NCBI RefSeq assembly: GCF_001544975.2
Contig: NZ_FCOG02000008.1
Coordinates: 1-64,000 of the forward strand
Source: Caballeronia arationis
GTDB lineage: Bacteria; Pseudomonadota; Gammaproteobacteria; Burkholderiales; Burkholderiaceae
Direction: 5' to 3'
Length of the DNA stretch: 64,000 nucleotides
Positions 39,202 to 49,638 of the stretch are shown here, one piece after another. The first letter of the stretch is position 1. Each line of letters starts with the position of its first letter. Position numbers and translations under genes: made by a program. Under the pieces are notes generated by a model. That model was given only the letters and a program-made list of their open reading frames with translations, had not been told where the DNA came from and ran no database searches.

Positions 39202-39732
39202 ATGTCCGCCCTCAAACTCTCACCCGCCCAACGTGCCGATCTTCGCGCGCAGGCTCATGCGCTCAAGCCCGTCGTTCTCGTCGGGGCCGAAGGGCTGACC
39301 GAAGCCGTGCTGACCGAGATCGAAGTCCACCTCGACGCCCATCAGCTCATCAAGATCCGCGTTTTCGGCGACGATCGTGACGCGCGCGTCGCGATGTACG
39401 AGGAAATCTGCGATCGCCTCGGCGCCGCGCCTGTTCAGCATATCGGCAAGCTGCTCGTGATCTGGAGGCCGGAAGGCGCTGCGCCGCAAAAGCCTTCGGC
39501 CCGCCGCTCCACGATGCCGAGCGCCGCCGAAGCCGCGGAGCGTCCGTCGAAGGGTGCCGCGCCCCGCATCGTCAAGGCCGTGAAGATCACGCGCGACGCG
39601 CCCGCCGTGAAAAAGCCGAAAAAACAGAAGCTGCTCGTGCGCGGTAACGAACGCGTCACGGCCGGCGGCAACGTCAAGCGCGCGAAAAAGCGCCAGACGG
39701 GCAGCAAGCGCGCCCATCAGGCGTCGAAATAA
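39202..39732 (+). CDS. yhbY: CRM-domain RNA-binding protein, YhbY family
   Basis: YhbY binds pre-50S ribosomal particles through a CRM domain. Residues 1-92 form this domain (LSPAQRADLRAQAHALKPVV, VGAEGLTEAV, and the GDDRDARVAMYEEICDRLGA helix). Unlike the ~97-residue E. coli protein it has an 80-residue tail rich in Lys, Arg, Ala and Pro (such as KKPKKQKLLVRG and KRAKKRQTGSKRAH), probably disordered and RNA-binding. It diverges from rlmE, another ribosome-maturation gene. Confidence 0.92.
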   Translation: MSALKLSPAQRADLRAQAHALKPVVLVGAEGLTEAVLTEIEVHLDAHQLIKIRVFGDDRDARVAMYEEICDRLGAAPVQHIGKLLVIWRPEGAAPQKPSARRSTMPSAAEAAERPSKGAAPRIVKAVKITRDAPAVKKPKKQKLLVRGNERVTAGGNVKRAKKRQTGSKRAHQASK

Positions 39733-39804
39733 AAAACGTGGTTGCGCCGGGCTTTGCCCGGACAGGAAGTCGCGGCGCCCGGATCGCAAGGCGCCGCCTG
39801 TTAC

Positions 39805-40323
39805 TCACCGCCGCACGCGCCGAGCCGCCACAGCGGCAGACTGGCCTCGCGCGACGACCGGCCCCGACGCGGACTGCCCCGGCAGACGCCAGACGAGCAG
39901 AATGCCGAGCAGGCTTTCGACGACGTAAAACGCGCTCGACACGCCATGCAGCATGCCGAAGCGCTGCGTATAGGCCGAATGCGCGAGATCGGTCCCCGCT
40001 TCCTGCGCGGCGACCCGCAGCGATTCCATGAACGGCTGCAGGGCGAAATAGCCGATCAGCACGCACAGCAGCATCGCCATGACGATCCACCGCACGCGCT
40101 TGTAGTCGGCGAAACCGCTTTTCACCTGACGGTTGCCGATCAGCAGCAAGACCAGCGCGCACACCACGCCCAGTATTCCTTCGATGCGAAAGAGCTGCGC
40201 CGCCACCGATCCAGCCGACGCGCGCTCGAGCATCCGAAAGAGAACCGGCGCGGCGATGAAGCCAAGCGACAGCAGGCTGCCGACCCACACCATCGCCACG
40301 ATCCGGAAGAGTCGATGTGCCAT
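39805..40323 (-). CDS. DUF4149-like membrane protein
   Basis: A 172-residue protein with four predicted membrane helices (about 5-25, 42-62, 79-100 and 130-147) and a basic Ala/Arg tail. The FIAAPVLF motif in helix 1 and the overall layout match the DUF4149/TMEM205-like family, whose function is not established. Its ATG shares one base with the greA stop codon (TGATG), so it is translationally coupled to greA. Confidence 0.78.
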   Translation of the reverse strand: MAHRLFRIVAMVWVGSLLSLGFIAAPVLFRMLERASAGSVAAQLFRIEGILGVVCALVLLLIGNRQVKSGFADYKRVRWIVMAMLLCVLIGYFALQPFMESLRVAAQEAGTDLAHSAYTQRFGMLHGVSSAFYVVESLLGILLVWRLPGQSASGPVVARGQSAAVAARRVRR

Positions 40324-40799
40324 CAGACGTATCGAACGGCGATGATTTCGTACTCGCGCGCGCCGCTCGGCGCCTGCACCGACGCCACATCGCCTTCGTT
40401 CTTGCCGATCAGCGCCCGCGCGATCGGCGAGCTGATCGATACGAGGCCGTGATCGATGTCGGCTTCGTCGTCGCCGACGATCTGGTAGGTCACCGCTTTA
40501 CCCGAATCGAGGTCTTCCAGTTCGACCGTCGCGCCGAACACCACGCGCCCTTCCGCTTCGACGGTCGTCGGGTCGATGACCTGCGCCGCCGCCAGCTTCG
40601 ATTCGAGCTCGGCGATGCGGCCCTCGATGAATCCCTGCTTTTCCTTTGCCGCGTCGTACTCGGCGTTTTCCGACAGATCGCCCTGAGCGCGCGCTTCAGC
40701 GATCGAATTCACGACCGCCGGCCGCTCGACCGATTTCAGGCGTTGCAATTCCGCGCGCAGGAGTTCTGCGCCGCGCTTCGTCAATGGAACTGTGCTCAT
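40323..40799 (-). CDS. greA: transcription elongation factor GreA
   Basis: GreA rescues backtracked RNA polymerase by stimulating transcript cleavage. The 158-residue protein has the N-terminal coiled coil with the acidic tip [17 protein letters not shown] (Asp and Glu residues near 40-45) and the C-terminal FKBP-like domain ending in [12 protein letters not shown]. The ATG at 40799 starts [13 protein letters not shown], as in the family. A strong terminator-like hairpin stands in its leader. Confidence 0.97.
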   Translation of the reverse strand: MSTVPLTKRGAELLRAELQRLKSVERPAVVNSIAEARAQGDLSENAEYDAAKEKQGFIEGRIAELESKLAAAQVIDPTTVEAEGRVVFGATVELEDLDSGKAVTYQIVGDDEADIDHGLVSISSPIARALIGKNEGDVASVQAPSGAREYEIIAVRYV

Positions 40800-40831
40800 A
40801 AACAACTCGGAGAACAAAAAAACAGCCGTAA

Positions 40832-40889
40832 AAAAATTACCGCGGTTAAGTGCATCTCCCGGTAATCGGAAGACGCCGCTTAACCGCGG
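40832..40889 (-). terminator. terminator / attenuator in the carB-greA interval
   Basis: CCGCGGTTAAG (40840-40850) and its exact complement (40879-40889) form an 11-bp stem. A shorter inner stem lies in the 28-base loop. On the minus strand the structure is followed by TAATTTTTTT (T-run at 40832-40838). It lies 30 bp past the carB stop and 33 bp before the greA start, so it can end carAB transcripts or attenuate greA. Confidence 0.82.
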
Positions 40890-40919
40890 CCCTTGAAGCC
40901 AAAACCAATAATCGAGGCC

Positions 40920-43900
40920 TTAGTTTAGGCGAGCATGCAGACCTTGTAAATCATAGACTTCCAGGTCCTTCAGATAGCGCAGCCCTTCGACCGCGGCCCG
41001 CGCACCCGACATCGTCGTGTAGTACGTGACCTTGTTCGCCTGCGCGCTCATGCGAATGGAGCGCGAGTCGGCAATGGCGGCGCGGGTTTCGTCGACCGTC
41101 GTGAAGACGAGCGCGATCTCGCCGTTCTTGATCATGTCGACGATGTGCGGACGGCCGTCCTTCACCTTGTTCACGACCTTCACCGGCACGCCGGCCGCCT
41201 CGATCGCCGCTGCCGTGCCCTTGGTCGCGACGATCGGGTAGCCGAGTTCGTGCAGCATGCGCGCGACTTCGACCGCCTTCGGCTTGTCGGCGTCCATCAC
41301 GGTCAGAAGCACCGTGCCGGATTCCGGCAGACGCGAACCCGCCGCGAGTTGCGACTTGAAGAGCGCCTCGCCGAAAGTCTGGCCGACGCCCATCACTTCG
41401 CCGGTCGAGCGCATCTCGGGCCCGAGCACCGGATCGACCGCCGGGAACTTCACGAACGGGAACACCGCTTCCTTGACGCTGAAGTACGGCGGAATTACTT
41501 CCTTCGTGACGCCCTGCTCCGCCAGTTTCTGGCCGACCATCGCGCGCGCCGCGATCTTCGCGAGCGGCAGGCCCGTCGCCTTCGACACGTACGGCACCGT
41601 GCGCGATGCGCGCGGATTCACTTCTAACACGTAGATCACGTCCTTCTTCGTGCCATCGTCCTGCGGAACCTGCTGGATCGCGAACTGCACGTTCATCAGG
41701 CCGATCACGTTCAGCGCCTTCGCCATCGCGCCCGTCTGGCGCTTCAGTTCGTCGACGGTCGTCTGCGACAGCGAGTACGGCGGCAGAGAGCACGCCGAAT
41801 CGCCCGAGTGCACGCCCGCCTGTTCGATGTGCTCCATCACGCCGCCGATGAACACGGCTTCGCCATCCGAGATGCAGTCGACGTCGCATTCGATCGCGTC
41901 GTTCAGGAAGCGGTCGAGCAGCACCGGCGAATCGTTCGACACCTTCACGGCCTCGCGCATGTAGCGCTCGAGGTCGCGCGGCTCGTGGACGATTTCCATC
42001 GCGCGGCCGCCCAGCACGTACGACGGGCGCACGACGAGCGGATAGCCGATTTCCTCGGCGAGCTTGAGCGCTTCGTCTTCCGCGCGCGCGGTGCGGTTCG
42101 GCGGCTGGCGCAGGTTGAGGTCCTGCAGGAGTTTCTGGAAACGCTCGCGGTCTTCGGCGGCATCGATCATGTCCGGCGACGTGCCGACGATCGGCACGCC
42201 GTTCGCTTCGAGATCGAGCGCGAGCTTCAGCGGCGTCTGGCCGCCGTACTGAACGATTACGCCGACCGGCTTCTCCAGATCGACGATCTCAAGCACGTCT
42301 TCGAGCGTCAACGACTCGAAGTACAGGCGGTCGGAAGTGTCGTAGTCGGTGGAAACCGTTTCCGGGTTGCAGTTGACCATGATGGTTTCATAGCCGTCCT
42401 CGCGCATCGCGAGCGCGGCGTGCACGCAGCAATAGTCGAACTCGATGCCCTGCCCGATCCGGTTCGGGCCGCCGCCCAGCACCATGATCTTCTTCTTGTC
42501 CGTCGGGTTCGCTTCGCACTCGTCCTCGTAGGTCGAGTACATGTAGGCGGTCTTGGTCGCGAATTCGGCTGCGCACGTGTCGACGCGCTTGTACACCGGA
42601 CGCACTTTCAGTTCGTGACGACGGCGGCGCACCGCGGTCTGATCCGAACCGGTGAGCTTCGCAAGACGGCGATCAGAGAAACCGCTCTGCTTCAGATACA
42701 GCAACTCTTCACGCGTGAGGCTCTCAAGCGTGCGGCCTTGCAGCGCCTTTTCCTTGAGAATGATCTGCTCGATCTGCGCGAGGAACCACGGATCGATCGA
42801 GGTTTCCTCGAAGATTTCCTGCGGCGTGAGGCCGAGACGGAACGCGTCGCCGAGGAACCAGATGCGGTCAGGGCCCGGCTCGCCGATTTCGCGGATCGCT
42901 TCGTCGCGGCTGGTGGTCTTCTCGTCGAGACCGTCGACGCCGACTTCCAGCCCGCGCAGCGCCTTCTGGAACGACTCCTGGAACGTGCGGCCGATCGCCA
43001 TCACTTCGCCGACCGACTTCATCTGCGTGGTAAGGCGTGAATCGGCTTCGCGGAACTTCTCGAACGCGAAACGCGGAATCTTCGTGACGACGTAGTCGAT
43101 GGTCGGTTCGAACGATGCCGGCGTCTGGCCGCCGGTGATTTCGTTCTTCAGCTCGTCGAGCGTATAGCCGACCGCCAGCTTCGCCGCGACCTTCGCGATC
43201 GGGAAACCGGTCGCCTTCGAGGCCAGCGCCGACGAGCGCGAGACGCGCGGATTCATCTCGATCACGACCATGCGGCCGTCCTTCGGGTTGATCGCGAACT
43301 GCACGTTCGAGCCACCCGTATCGACGCCGATTTCGCGCAGCACCGCGAGCGATGCGTTACGCAGGATCTGGTATTCCTTGTCGGTGAGCGTCTGCGCGGG
43401 CGCGACCGTAATCGAGTCGCCGGTGTGCACGCCCATCGGGTCGAGGTTTTCGATCGAGCAGACGATGATGCAGTTGTCCTTCGTGTCGCGGACCACTTCC
43501 ATCTCATACTCTTTCCAGCCGAGCAGCGACTCTTCGATCAGCAGTTCGCGTGTCGGCGAAAGATCCAGCCCGCGACGGCAGATTTCCTCGAACTCTTCCT
43601 TGTTGTACGCGATGCCGCCGCCCGAACCGCCGAGCGTGAACGACGGACGGATCACGGTCGGATAGCCGCCGCTGCCGGTGGCCGCCGCGATGTCGGCCTG
43701 CACGTGAAGCGCTTCTTCCATCGAATGCGCGATGCCCGACTTGGCCGAACCGAGGCCGATCTTCGTCATCGCGTTCTTGAACTTCTGGCGGTCTTCCGCC
43801 TTGTCGATCGCTTCCGGCGACGCGCCGATCAACTCGACCTTGTACTTCTCCAGCACGCCGTGATGGAAAAGATCGAGTGCGCAATTGAGCGCGGTCTGGC

Positions 43901-44174
43901 CGCCCATCGTCGGGAGGATCGCGTCCGGGCGTTCCTTCGCGATGATGCGCTCGACCACTTCCCACGAAATCGGCTCGATGTAGGTCACATCGGCGGTGTT
44001 CGGGTCGGTCATGATCGTCGCGGGATTGCTGTTGACGAGAATGACCTTGTAGCCTTCCTCACGCAGCGCCTTGCACGCCTGCGCGCCCGAATAGTCGAAC
44101 TCGCACGCCTGGCCGATGATGATCGGTCCCGCGCCGATGATGAGGATGCTCTTGATGTCTGTCCGCTTCGGCAT
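40920..44174 (-). CDS. carB: carbamoyl-phosphate synthase large subunit
   Basis: CarB makes carbamoyl phosphate from bicarbonate, ammonia (from CarA) and two ATP, feeding arginine and pyrimidine synthesis. The 1084-residue product has the duplicated ATP-grasp organisation: N-terminal half with [21 protein letters not shown] near residue 10, the second half with [21 protein letters not shown] near 565, and a C-terminal MGS-like allosteric domain (residues about 945-1084). It starts 52 bp after carA. Confidence 0.98.
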   Translation of the reverse strand: MPKRTDIKSILIIGAGPIIIGQACEFDYSGAQACKALREEGYKVILVNSNPATIMTDPNTADVTYIEPISWEVVERIIAKERPDAILPTMGGQTALNCALDLFHHGVLEKYKVELIGASPEAIDKAEDRQKFKNAMTKIGLGSAKSGIAHSMEEALHVQADIAAATGSGGYPTVIRPSFTLGGSGGGIAYNKEEFEEICRRGLDLSPTRELLIEESLLGWKEYEMEVVRDTKDNCIIVCSIENLDPMGVHTGDSITVAPAQTLTDKEYQILRNASLAVLREIGVDTGGSNVQFAINPKDGRMVVIEMNPRVSRSSALASKATGFPIAKVAAKLAVGYTLDELKNEITGGQTPASFEPTIDYVVTKIPRFAFEKFREADSRLTTQMKSVGEVMAIGRTFQESFQKALRGLEVGVDGLDEKTTSRDEAIREIGEPGPDRIWFLGDAFRLGLTPQEIFEETSIDPWFLAQIEQIILKEKALQGRTLESLTREELLYLKQSGFSDRRLAKLTGSDQTAVRRRRHELKVRPVYKRVDTCAAEFATKTAYMYSTYEDECEANPTDKKKIMVLGGGPNRIGQGIEFDYCCVHAALAMREDGYETIMVNCNPETVSTDYDTSDRLYFESLTLEDVLEIVDLEKPVGVIVQYGGQTPLKLALDLEANGVPIVGTSPDMIDAAEDRERFQKLLQDLNLRQPPNRTARAEDEALKLAEEIGYPLVVRPSYVLGGRAMEIVHEPRDLERYMREAVKVSNDSPVLLDRFLNDAIECDVDCISDGEAVFIGGVMEHIEQAGVHSGDSACSLPPYSLSQTTVDELKRQTGAMAKALNVIGLMNVQFAIQQVPQDDGTKKDVIYVLEVNPRASRTVPYVSKATGLPLAKIAARAMVGQKLAEQGVTKEVIPPYFSVKEAVFPFVKFPAVDPVLGPEMRSTGEVMGVGQTFGEALFKSQLAAGSRLPESGTVLLTVMDADKPKAVEVARMLHELGYPIVATKGTAAAIEAAGVPVKVVNKVKDGRPHIVDMIKNGEIALVFTTVDETRAAIADSRSIRMSAQANKVTYYTTMSGARAAVEGLRYLKDLEVYDLQGLHARLN

Positions 44175-44226
44175 AACTGCTCTCGGTAATGTGGTGCTGT
44201 GTTCTGTGCTTTCTTTCGCGCGTAAC

Positions 44227-45366
44227 TTAAGCCGCGACCTTCGACGATTCCATCAGCCTGACGAAGCGGTCGAACAGATACGCGATGTCGTTCGGCCCCG
44301 GCGACGCTTCCGGATGGCCCTGGAAGCAGAACGCGGGTTTGTCCGTGAGCGCGAAGCCTTGCAGCGTGCCGTCGAAGAGCGACACGTGCGTGACCTTCGC
44401 GTTGGCGGGCAGCGTCGACGCATCGACCGCGAAGCCGTGGTTCTGCGACGTGATGACGACGCGCCCGTCTTCGAGATCCTTCACCGGGTGGTTCGCGCCG
44501 TGGTGGCCCGTCTTCATCTTCATGGTTTTCGCGCCGACCGCGAGGCCCATGATCTGATGGCCGAGGCAGATGCCGAAGGTCGGAATGCCGCGCGCGATGA
44601 ATTCGCGCGTGGCGGCAATCGCGTAGTCGCACGGCTCAGGATCGCCCGGGCCGTTCGACAGGAAGATGCCGTCCGGGTTGAGCGCGAGCGCGTCGGCGGC
44701 GGTTGCCTGCGCGGGCAGCACCGTGACCTGGCAGCCGCGCTCGGCGAGCATGCGCAGGATGTTGTACTTCACGCCGTAGTCGAATGCGACGACGCGATGC
44801 TTCGGCGTTTCCAGCTTGCCGTAGCCGGATTCGAGTCGCCATTCGGTCTGCGACCAGTCGTAGGTTTCCTTCGTCGACACGACTTTCGCGAGGTCCATGC
44901 CCGCGAGGCCCGGAAACGAGCGCGCGAGTTCAAGCGCTTTCGCTTCGTCAGTGCCGGCGAGGATGCAGCCGTTTTGCGCGCCCTTGTCGCGCAGGATGCG
45001 GGTGAGCTTGCGCGTGTCGATGCCCGCGATCGCGACGACGCCCTGCGCCTTCAGGTAATCGGACAGCGACTGTTCCGAGCGGAAATTCGACGCGAGCACC
45101 GGCAGGTCGCGAATGATCAGGCCGGCGGCATGGACTTTGGTGGCTTCGACATCCTCGGCATTCACGCCGACGTTGCCGATGTGCGGATAGGTCAGCGTAA
45201 CGATCTGGCGGGCGTAGGACGGATCGGTGAGGATCTCCTGATAGCCGGTGATCGCGGTGTTGAACACCACTTCGCCGATCGTCGACCCGGAGGCGCCGAT
45301 CGAATGACCACGAAAGACCGTGCCGTCGGCGAGTGCGAGAATTGCTGGGGAAAATGACGGCAACAC
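44227..45366 (-). CDS. carA: carbamoyl-phosphate synthase small subunit
   Basis: CarA is the glutaminase that supplies ammonia to CarB. The 379-residue product begins [19 protein letters not shown] and has the class I amidotransferase triad: Cys in [12 protein letters not shown] near 266 and the His/Glu of [13 protein letters not shown] near 350. The start is GTG at 45366 with AAGGAG seven bases upstream. A longer open frame continues upstream but is not family-like. A TATAAT promoter lies about 270 bases before it. Confidence 0.97.
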   Translation of the reverse strand: MLPSFSPAILALADGTVFRGHSIGASGSTIGEVVFNTAITGYQEILTDPSYARQIVTLTYPHIGNVGVNAEDVEATKVHAAGLIIRDLPVLASNFRSEQSLSDYLKAQGVVAIAGIDTRKLTRILRDKGAQNGCILAGTDEAKALELARSFPGLAGMDLAKVVSTKETYDWSQTEWRLESGYGKLETPKHRVVAFDYGVKYNILRMLAERGCQVTVLPAQATAADALALNPDGIFLSNGPGDPEPCDYAIAATREFIARGIPTFGICLGHQIMGLAVGAKTMKMKTGHHGANHPVKDLEDGRVVITSQNHGFAVDASTLPANAKVTHVSLFDGTLQGFALTDKPAFCFQGHPEASPGPNDIAYLFDRFVRLMESSKVAA

Positions 45367-45748
45367 GGGAGGCTCCTTGGGGGAACACCCTGTTGCCGAC
45401 CTGTCTATCCGCTTTGTCGAGGTCGCGCGCAGCTTGAGGCGCGCGCAGACCCGCATCGCGTGGCTTGCAGGCGGGCGCATGATTCGCGGCGGTGGCTCGT
45501 GCGGTCCGGGTTCGCACGGGGCGAAACGGTCGGCGCAGGTACTCGGCGGCATGCGGCGCGTGCTACAAGGCGCGGCGGATGAACGGTGTGTGGGAGGTAG
45601 GCGCTAGGGTGCGGGTTGATGTGCTCAAACCTTCGAATTATAGCCCGGAACCACCCCTTCCGCCAAATTTTGAGACTGTCCGGACGCAAGACGCGTTCCA
45701 GAAGCGCCTGCTGACGCCCTTGCCCGCCGTATCGGCCCGATTACGAGA
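45367..45748. other. carA leader and promoter region
   Basis: About 380 bp without a convincing gene between carA and the MFS gene, which run in the same direction. Nearly 265 bases would be transcribed leader if the promoter at 45637-45666 is used. I see no terminator for the MFS gene and no obvious leader peptide. Confidence 0.5.
45637..45666 (-). promoter_or_regulatory. sigma-70 promoter of carAB
   Basis: The minus strand reads TTGGCG (45661-45666), an 18-bp spacer and a perfect TATAAT (45637-45642), upstream of carA. Confidence 0.65.
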
Positions 45749-46978
45749 TCAGGGGACGGCGCGCGTCTTTTGCAGCACGCGACTCGGGAGAACGTACCAG
45801 ATCGCGCTCGCAAGCTGCAGCACGATAAGAACGCCCCACGCGGTCTGATGGGCGATCGCCGGATAGTGTCCGTCCGCGATGGGCCAGAGCGACAGCGCGC
45901 TGCCGATGCCCACCTGGAACGCGAAAATCAGCACGAAGATCACGAGCGTGAGCGTCGTGTTGCCGCGCCCGATCATGTGCGAAGGGAAGTATTCGGCGAG
46001 CACCGCATAGCTCAGGATGCCCGTGCCTCCGAAGACACCGTAGGCGGCGAGCAGGAGCGCGGGCGGCAACGGCGCGCGAAACAGCATCAGCACCTGCACG
46101 AGCACGTAGAGCGCCATGCCGATGCCGCAGAACGCGTACACCGAGACGCCGCGCCGCTCCAGTCCGCGCGCCGCCGCGCCGAAGCCGATGCAACCGGCCA
46201 TCATCGCGAAGCCGAGCACGGAGACGAGCGCCGCCGTGTGACCCGGCGTAAGGCCCATCACGTCGAGCAGATACGGGCGAATCCACAGCGACTGCATCGC
46301 GTAGAACACGCCCTGCGTCACGACGGAAAACGACGCGATCTTCCAGAACACCGCGCTCTTCAGGATGTACCAGGTGCCCTTGAATTGGGTGATGATGTCC
46401 GCCTGATGGTGCGGGCCACGCTTGTCGGCGGCGAAGAACAGGATCGCCGCGGCGACCAGCACCGTGAAAACGCCAAGGCCGGCACACACGCTGCGCCAGT
46501 CCGTGATCGCGAGGAGCGAAGCGAGCGGCGACCCGACGACGACACCGCCCAGCCCGCCGACGGCCATCGTCAGCCCGTTGACGAGCGGCAGGCGCGCAAC
46601 CGGGAAGAATTGCGCGGACGCCTTGAACGCCGCGCTAAGACACACCGAAACGCCCACGCCGATCAGAAGCCGCCCCGCCATCATTACGGCGAGCCCGTGC
46701 GCCATGCCGAAGACCCAGATGCCGAGCGCCGCGAACATCAGCATGCCGGCCGTGACCCGGCGCGGACCGAAATGGTCGAGCAGCACACCGACGGGAATCT
46801 GCGCGAGCGCGAAGCCGATGAAATAAAGCGACGTGAGGAGGCCGAGATCGGTGGCGGACAGGCCAAGTTCGTGGGTAATGAGCGGCGCGAAGCCCAGGTT
46901 TACGCCACGAAACACATAGGAAACGAAGTATCCGGCGGCGAACAGGAAGAACACACGCAGACGAACGGAGGACGTCAT
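45749..46978 (-). CDS. major facilitator superfamily transporter
   Basis: A 409-residue protein with 12 predicted helices. The MFS signature between helices 2 and 3 is GVLLDHFGPRRVTAG near residue 64, and a GRLLIGVGVSVCLS segment marks helix 4. The fold and the motif FVSYVFRGVNLGFAPLI at the N-terminus resemble nitrate/organic-anion or glycerol-phosphate-type carriers, but the substrate cannot be told. It lies upstream of carA on the same strand and is probably independent. Confidence 0.85.
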   Translation of the reverse strand: MTSSVRLRVFFLFAAGYFVSYVFRGVNLGFAPLITHELGLSATDLGLLTSLYFIGFALAQIPVGVLLDHFGPRRVTAGMLMFAALGIWVFGMAHGLAVMMAGRLLIGVGVSVCLSAAFKASAQFFPVARLPLVNGLTMAVGGLGGVVVGSPLASLLAITDWRSVCAGLGVFTVLVAAAILFFAADKRGPHHQADIITQFKGTWYILKSAVFWKIASFSVVTQGVFYAMQSLWIRPYLLDVMGLTPGHTAALVSVLGFAMMAGCIGFGAAARGLERRGVSVYAFCGIGMALYVLVQVLMLFRAPLPPALLLAAYGVFGGTGILSYAVLAEYFPSHMIGRGNTTLTLVIFVLIFAFQVGIGSALSLWPIADGHYPAIAHQTAWGVLIVLQLASAIWYVLPSRVLQKTRAVP

Positions 46979-47034
46979 TCGATGCAGCCGCTTTTTGGTT
47001 TTTAAAGCAGGAGTTTAACTGCGGCGCGGAAATG

Positions 47035-47061
47035 AAAACGCCGTCACCTTGGTGACGGCGT
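47035..47061 (-). terminator. intrinsic terminator of mltD
   Basis: ACGCCGTCACC (47038-47048) pairs with GGTGACGGCGT (47051-47061), and the minus strand continues with TTTTC. It lies just after the mltD stop codon. Confidence 0.75.
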
Positions 47062-47079
47062 GGGATCAATCGTGGGCGC

Positions 47080-48648
47080 TTACTTCTTCTTGCTCTTCGC
47101 GGTCTTCGGCGACGCCGCTGCTGGCTTGACCGTCTTCGGTTCGCTCTTCGCCGACACCTTGGTGACCGTGCCCGCGGATTTCGTCGATCGCGAGGATTTC
47201 GACGCCGGCACATGGGTGCCGATCTTGGTCACGCCGCCGCTTGAACGGCTCGTCGCCGACACGGTCTCGACGCGCACCGGCCCCGGCTCCGCCGGCACCG
47301 CGCGGCCGACCGGCACGTGCAGCACGAGCGCCTGCCCCGGCATCACGACATCGCGGTGCGTCCGGTTCCACGCCTTCAACTGGCGGCGCACGCGGATCAC
47401 CATCTTGCGCGTGTCGGGCACGTCCGGCTCGACGGCCAGCACCGCGCTCTCGGCTACGTCGGCGCTGATGTCCTCGTCGTCGTCGTCGTTGCGCGGGACG
47501 ACGATCGTCGAGCCCGGCTTCAGGCGCATGCCAGCCGGAATGCGGTTGACCGACATGAGCGTATCCGCATCGACGCCGATTTTTTCGGCAATCGCCGCCG
47601 GCCGCGCGCGCTCGGTGACCGTATAAGTAGTCCACGACGACAGCGCGCCCGTGTACGACTTCAGGTTGCGCTGGAAGGCGGTGGCGTTGTCGAAGGGAAG
47701 CAGGATCTGCGGATTCGTCGCGCCGAGAATCACCGGCTTCGCAAACGACGGATTCAGCGAGCGGAATTCCTCGATCGGCATTCCGGCGAGCTTCGACGCC
47801 ATCGTCACGTCGATGTCGCGCGAAGTCGTGACCGTCACGAAATACGGGTGATTCGGAATGTCAGGCAGCGCGAGGCCGTACATCTGCGGGTTCGAGACGA
47901 TGTTCTTCACTGCCTGCAGCTTCGGCACGTAGTTGCGCGTCTCGTTCGGCATGCGCAGGCTTTCGTAGTCGGTGGGCAGGCCCGCCGCCTCGTTGCGCGC
48001 GATCGCGCGCTGCACGTTGCCCTCGCCCCAGTTGTAGGCGGCGAGCGCCAGATGCCAGTCGCCGAACATGTCGTGCAGGCGCGAGAGGTAATCGAGCGCC
48101 GCGCTCGTCGACGCGAGCACGTCGCGCCGCTCGTCCTGCCACATGTTCTGTTTCAGGTTGTAGTCGCGGCCGGTGCCCGGCACGAACTGCCACATTCCCG
48201 CGGCCTTCGCCACCGAGAGCGCCTGCGGATTGAACGCCGACTCGATGAACGGCAGCAGCGCGAGTTCGGTCGGCATGTGCCGCGCTTCGAGCTCCTCGAC
48301 GATGTGATACAGATATTTCTGGGAACGTCCCGTCATCCGTTCGACGTAGTCCGGACGTTGCGCATACCAGCTCACCTGCATGTCGACGAGGTCGCTTTGC
48401 AAATCGGGAATCTGGAAGCCGCGACGAATCCGGCCCCACAGGTCGGCGTCGCCGCTCGCGAGCGAATCGACCGACGTCTTGTCGACGTTGATCGTTTCCT
48501 TGGCGGCTGCGGTTCGGCGGATCGTGTCAGCTACGGCTTGCTGCTTGGAAGCGGAGGGAAGTGAAGAAAGGGAATTGGGCGCTGTCGGTCCCTGGCTGGC
48601 ACAGGCGGCCAGCGTGAGGACGAGTAGCGCACTAAGAATCTGTCGCAT
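47080..48648 (-). CDS. mltD: membrane-bound lytic murein transglycosylase D
   Basis: MltD cleaves peptidoglycan glycan strands. The 522-residue lipoprotein has a lipobox LAAC at about Cys16, an SLT domain (about 108-220) with catalytic Glu in LLPFIESAFNPQA and AAGMWQFVPGTGRDY, AYNWGEGNVQRA, and LysM-type domains after 340 (TYTVTERARPAAIAEKIGV, then RRQLKAWNRTHRDVVMPGQ). The C-terminus is a Lys/Ser/Thr-rich basic tail of about 60 residues. The ATG at 48648 starts the signal peptide. Confidence 0.94.
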   Translation of the reverse strand: MRQILSALLVLTLAACASQGPTAPNSLSSLPSASKQQAVADTIRRTAAAKETINVDKTSVDSLASGDADLWGRIRRGFQIPDLQSDLVDMQVSWYAQRPDYVERMTGRSQKYLYHIVEELEARHMPTELALLPFIESAFNPQALSVAKAAGMWQFVPGTGRDYNLKQNMWQDERRDVLASTSAALDYLSRLHDMFGDWHLALAAYNWGEGNVQRAIARNEAAGLPTDYESLRMPNETRNYVPKLQAVKNIVSNPQMYGLALPDIPNHPYFVTVTTSRDIDVTMASKLAGMPIEEFRSLNPSFAKPVILGATNPQILLPFDNATAFQRNLKSYTGALSSWTTYTVTERARPAAIAEKIGVDADTLMSVNRIPAGMRLKPGSTIVVPRNDDDDEDISADVAESAVLAVEPDVPDTRKMVIRVRRQLKAWNRTHRDVVMPGQALVLHVPVGRAVPAEPGPVRVETVSATSRSSGGVTKIGTHVPASKSSRSTKSAGTVTKVSAKSEPKTVKPAAASPKTAKSKKK

Positions 48649-48806
48649 GAACGTCTCGGATTCCAAAAATTATGCTTGGAAATTTGGAGCCGATGGTACG
48701 GAAGCGCACTGCAGACGTCAATATAAAAGACAGAAATGCGAACAAAATCCGCGATCTGGCGACGTTTCCCACGTTTCGGATGAAGTTCGCCCCAACTTCC
48801 TGCGGG

Positions 48807-49610
48807 TTAGCGGAACTTATCCTTCCAGCCACGCATCAGCCGAAATGCTTCGAGCCGGTCCGAAACCGCGTGCTTGTAATGCGCGGCGAGTGTCGCCTGG
48901 ACATCGGCATCGTCCACGCGCAGGAACGGGTTCACCGATCGCTCGTGGCCGATCGTGGTGGGCAGGGTCGGCTTGCCCGACGCGCGCAGCGCCTGCGCGT
49001 CCTCCTGCCAGCGCGCGAGCGCGCCGTTGGCGGGATCGCACGCGAGCGCGAAGCGGATGTTCGAAAGCGTGTACTCGTGCGCGCAATGCACCTGCGTGTT
49101 CTCGGGGAGCGCCGCGAGCGAATCGAGCGACGCGAGCATCTGCTGCGGCGTGCCTTCGAACAGACGCCCGCAGCCGCTCGCGAACAGCGTGTCGCCGCAA
49201 AAGAGGTGCGGCGTGCCGTGCGGGTCCGCCTTCTGAAAATACGCGATGTGGCCGGCGGTGTGCCCGGGAACGTCGATCACCGAAACTTCCAGCGCCGGAC
49301 TCGCGATACTCACCGAATCGCCCTCTTTCAGGCGCGCCGTGAGATGCTCGATACGCTCGCCCGCCGGGCCGTACACGGGGATGCCGCCGTCGTCCGAACG
49401 GCTGGCGACCAGGTCGCCGACGCCGCCGACGTGGTCGTGATGATGGTGCGTGAGTAAAATAGCGGTCAGCCTCCAGCCGCGTTTCGCCAGATAGGCTTCG
49501 ACGGGCGCGGCATCGCCGGGATCGACCACGACGGCGTCGCTGCCGTCGGACACGAGCCAGATGTAGTTGTCTTCGAATGCCGGCACCGGCACGTATTCAA
49601 GGATTTTCAT
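48807..49610 (-). CDS. gloB: hydroxyacylglutathione hydrolase (glyoxalase II)
   Basis: GloB hydrolyses S-lactoylglutathione to lactate in methylglyoxal detoxification. The 267-residue product has the metallo-beta-lactamase motif THHHHDHVGG (His55, His57, Asp59, His60), further metal ligands in DVPGHTAGHIAY near 115 and FCGDTLFASGCGRLFEG near 138, and the C-terminal glutathione-binding domain with CAHEYTLSNIRFA. It diverges from the methyltransferase gene with only 28 bp between start codons. Confidence 0.96.
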   Translation of the reverse strand: MKILEYVPVPAFEDNYIWLVSDGSDAVVVDPGDAAPVEAYLAKRGWRLTAILLTHHHHDHVGGVGDLVASRSDDGGIPVYGPAGERIEHLTARLKEGDSVSIASPALEVSVIDVPGHTAGHIAYFQKADPHGTPHLFCGDTLFASGCGRLFEGTPQQMLASLDSLAALPENTQVHCAHEYTLSNIRFALACDPANGALARWQEDAQALRASGKPTLPTTIGHERSVNPFLRVDDADVQATLAAHYKHAVSDRLEAFRLMRGWKDKFR

Positions 49611-49638
49611 AGCGAGTTCTAGAAGGCGGCAACCCCGA

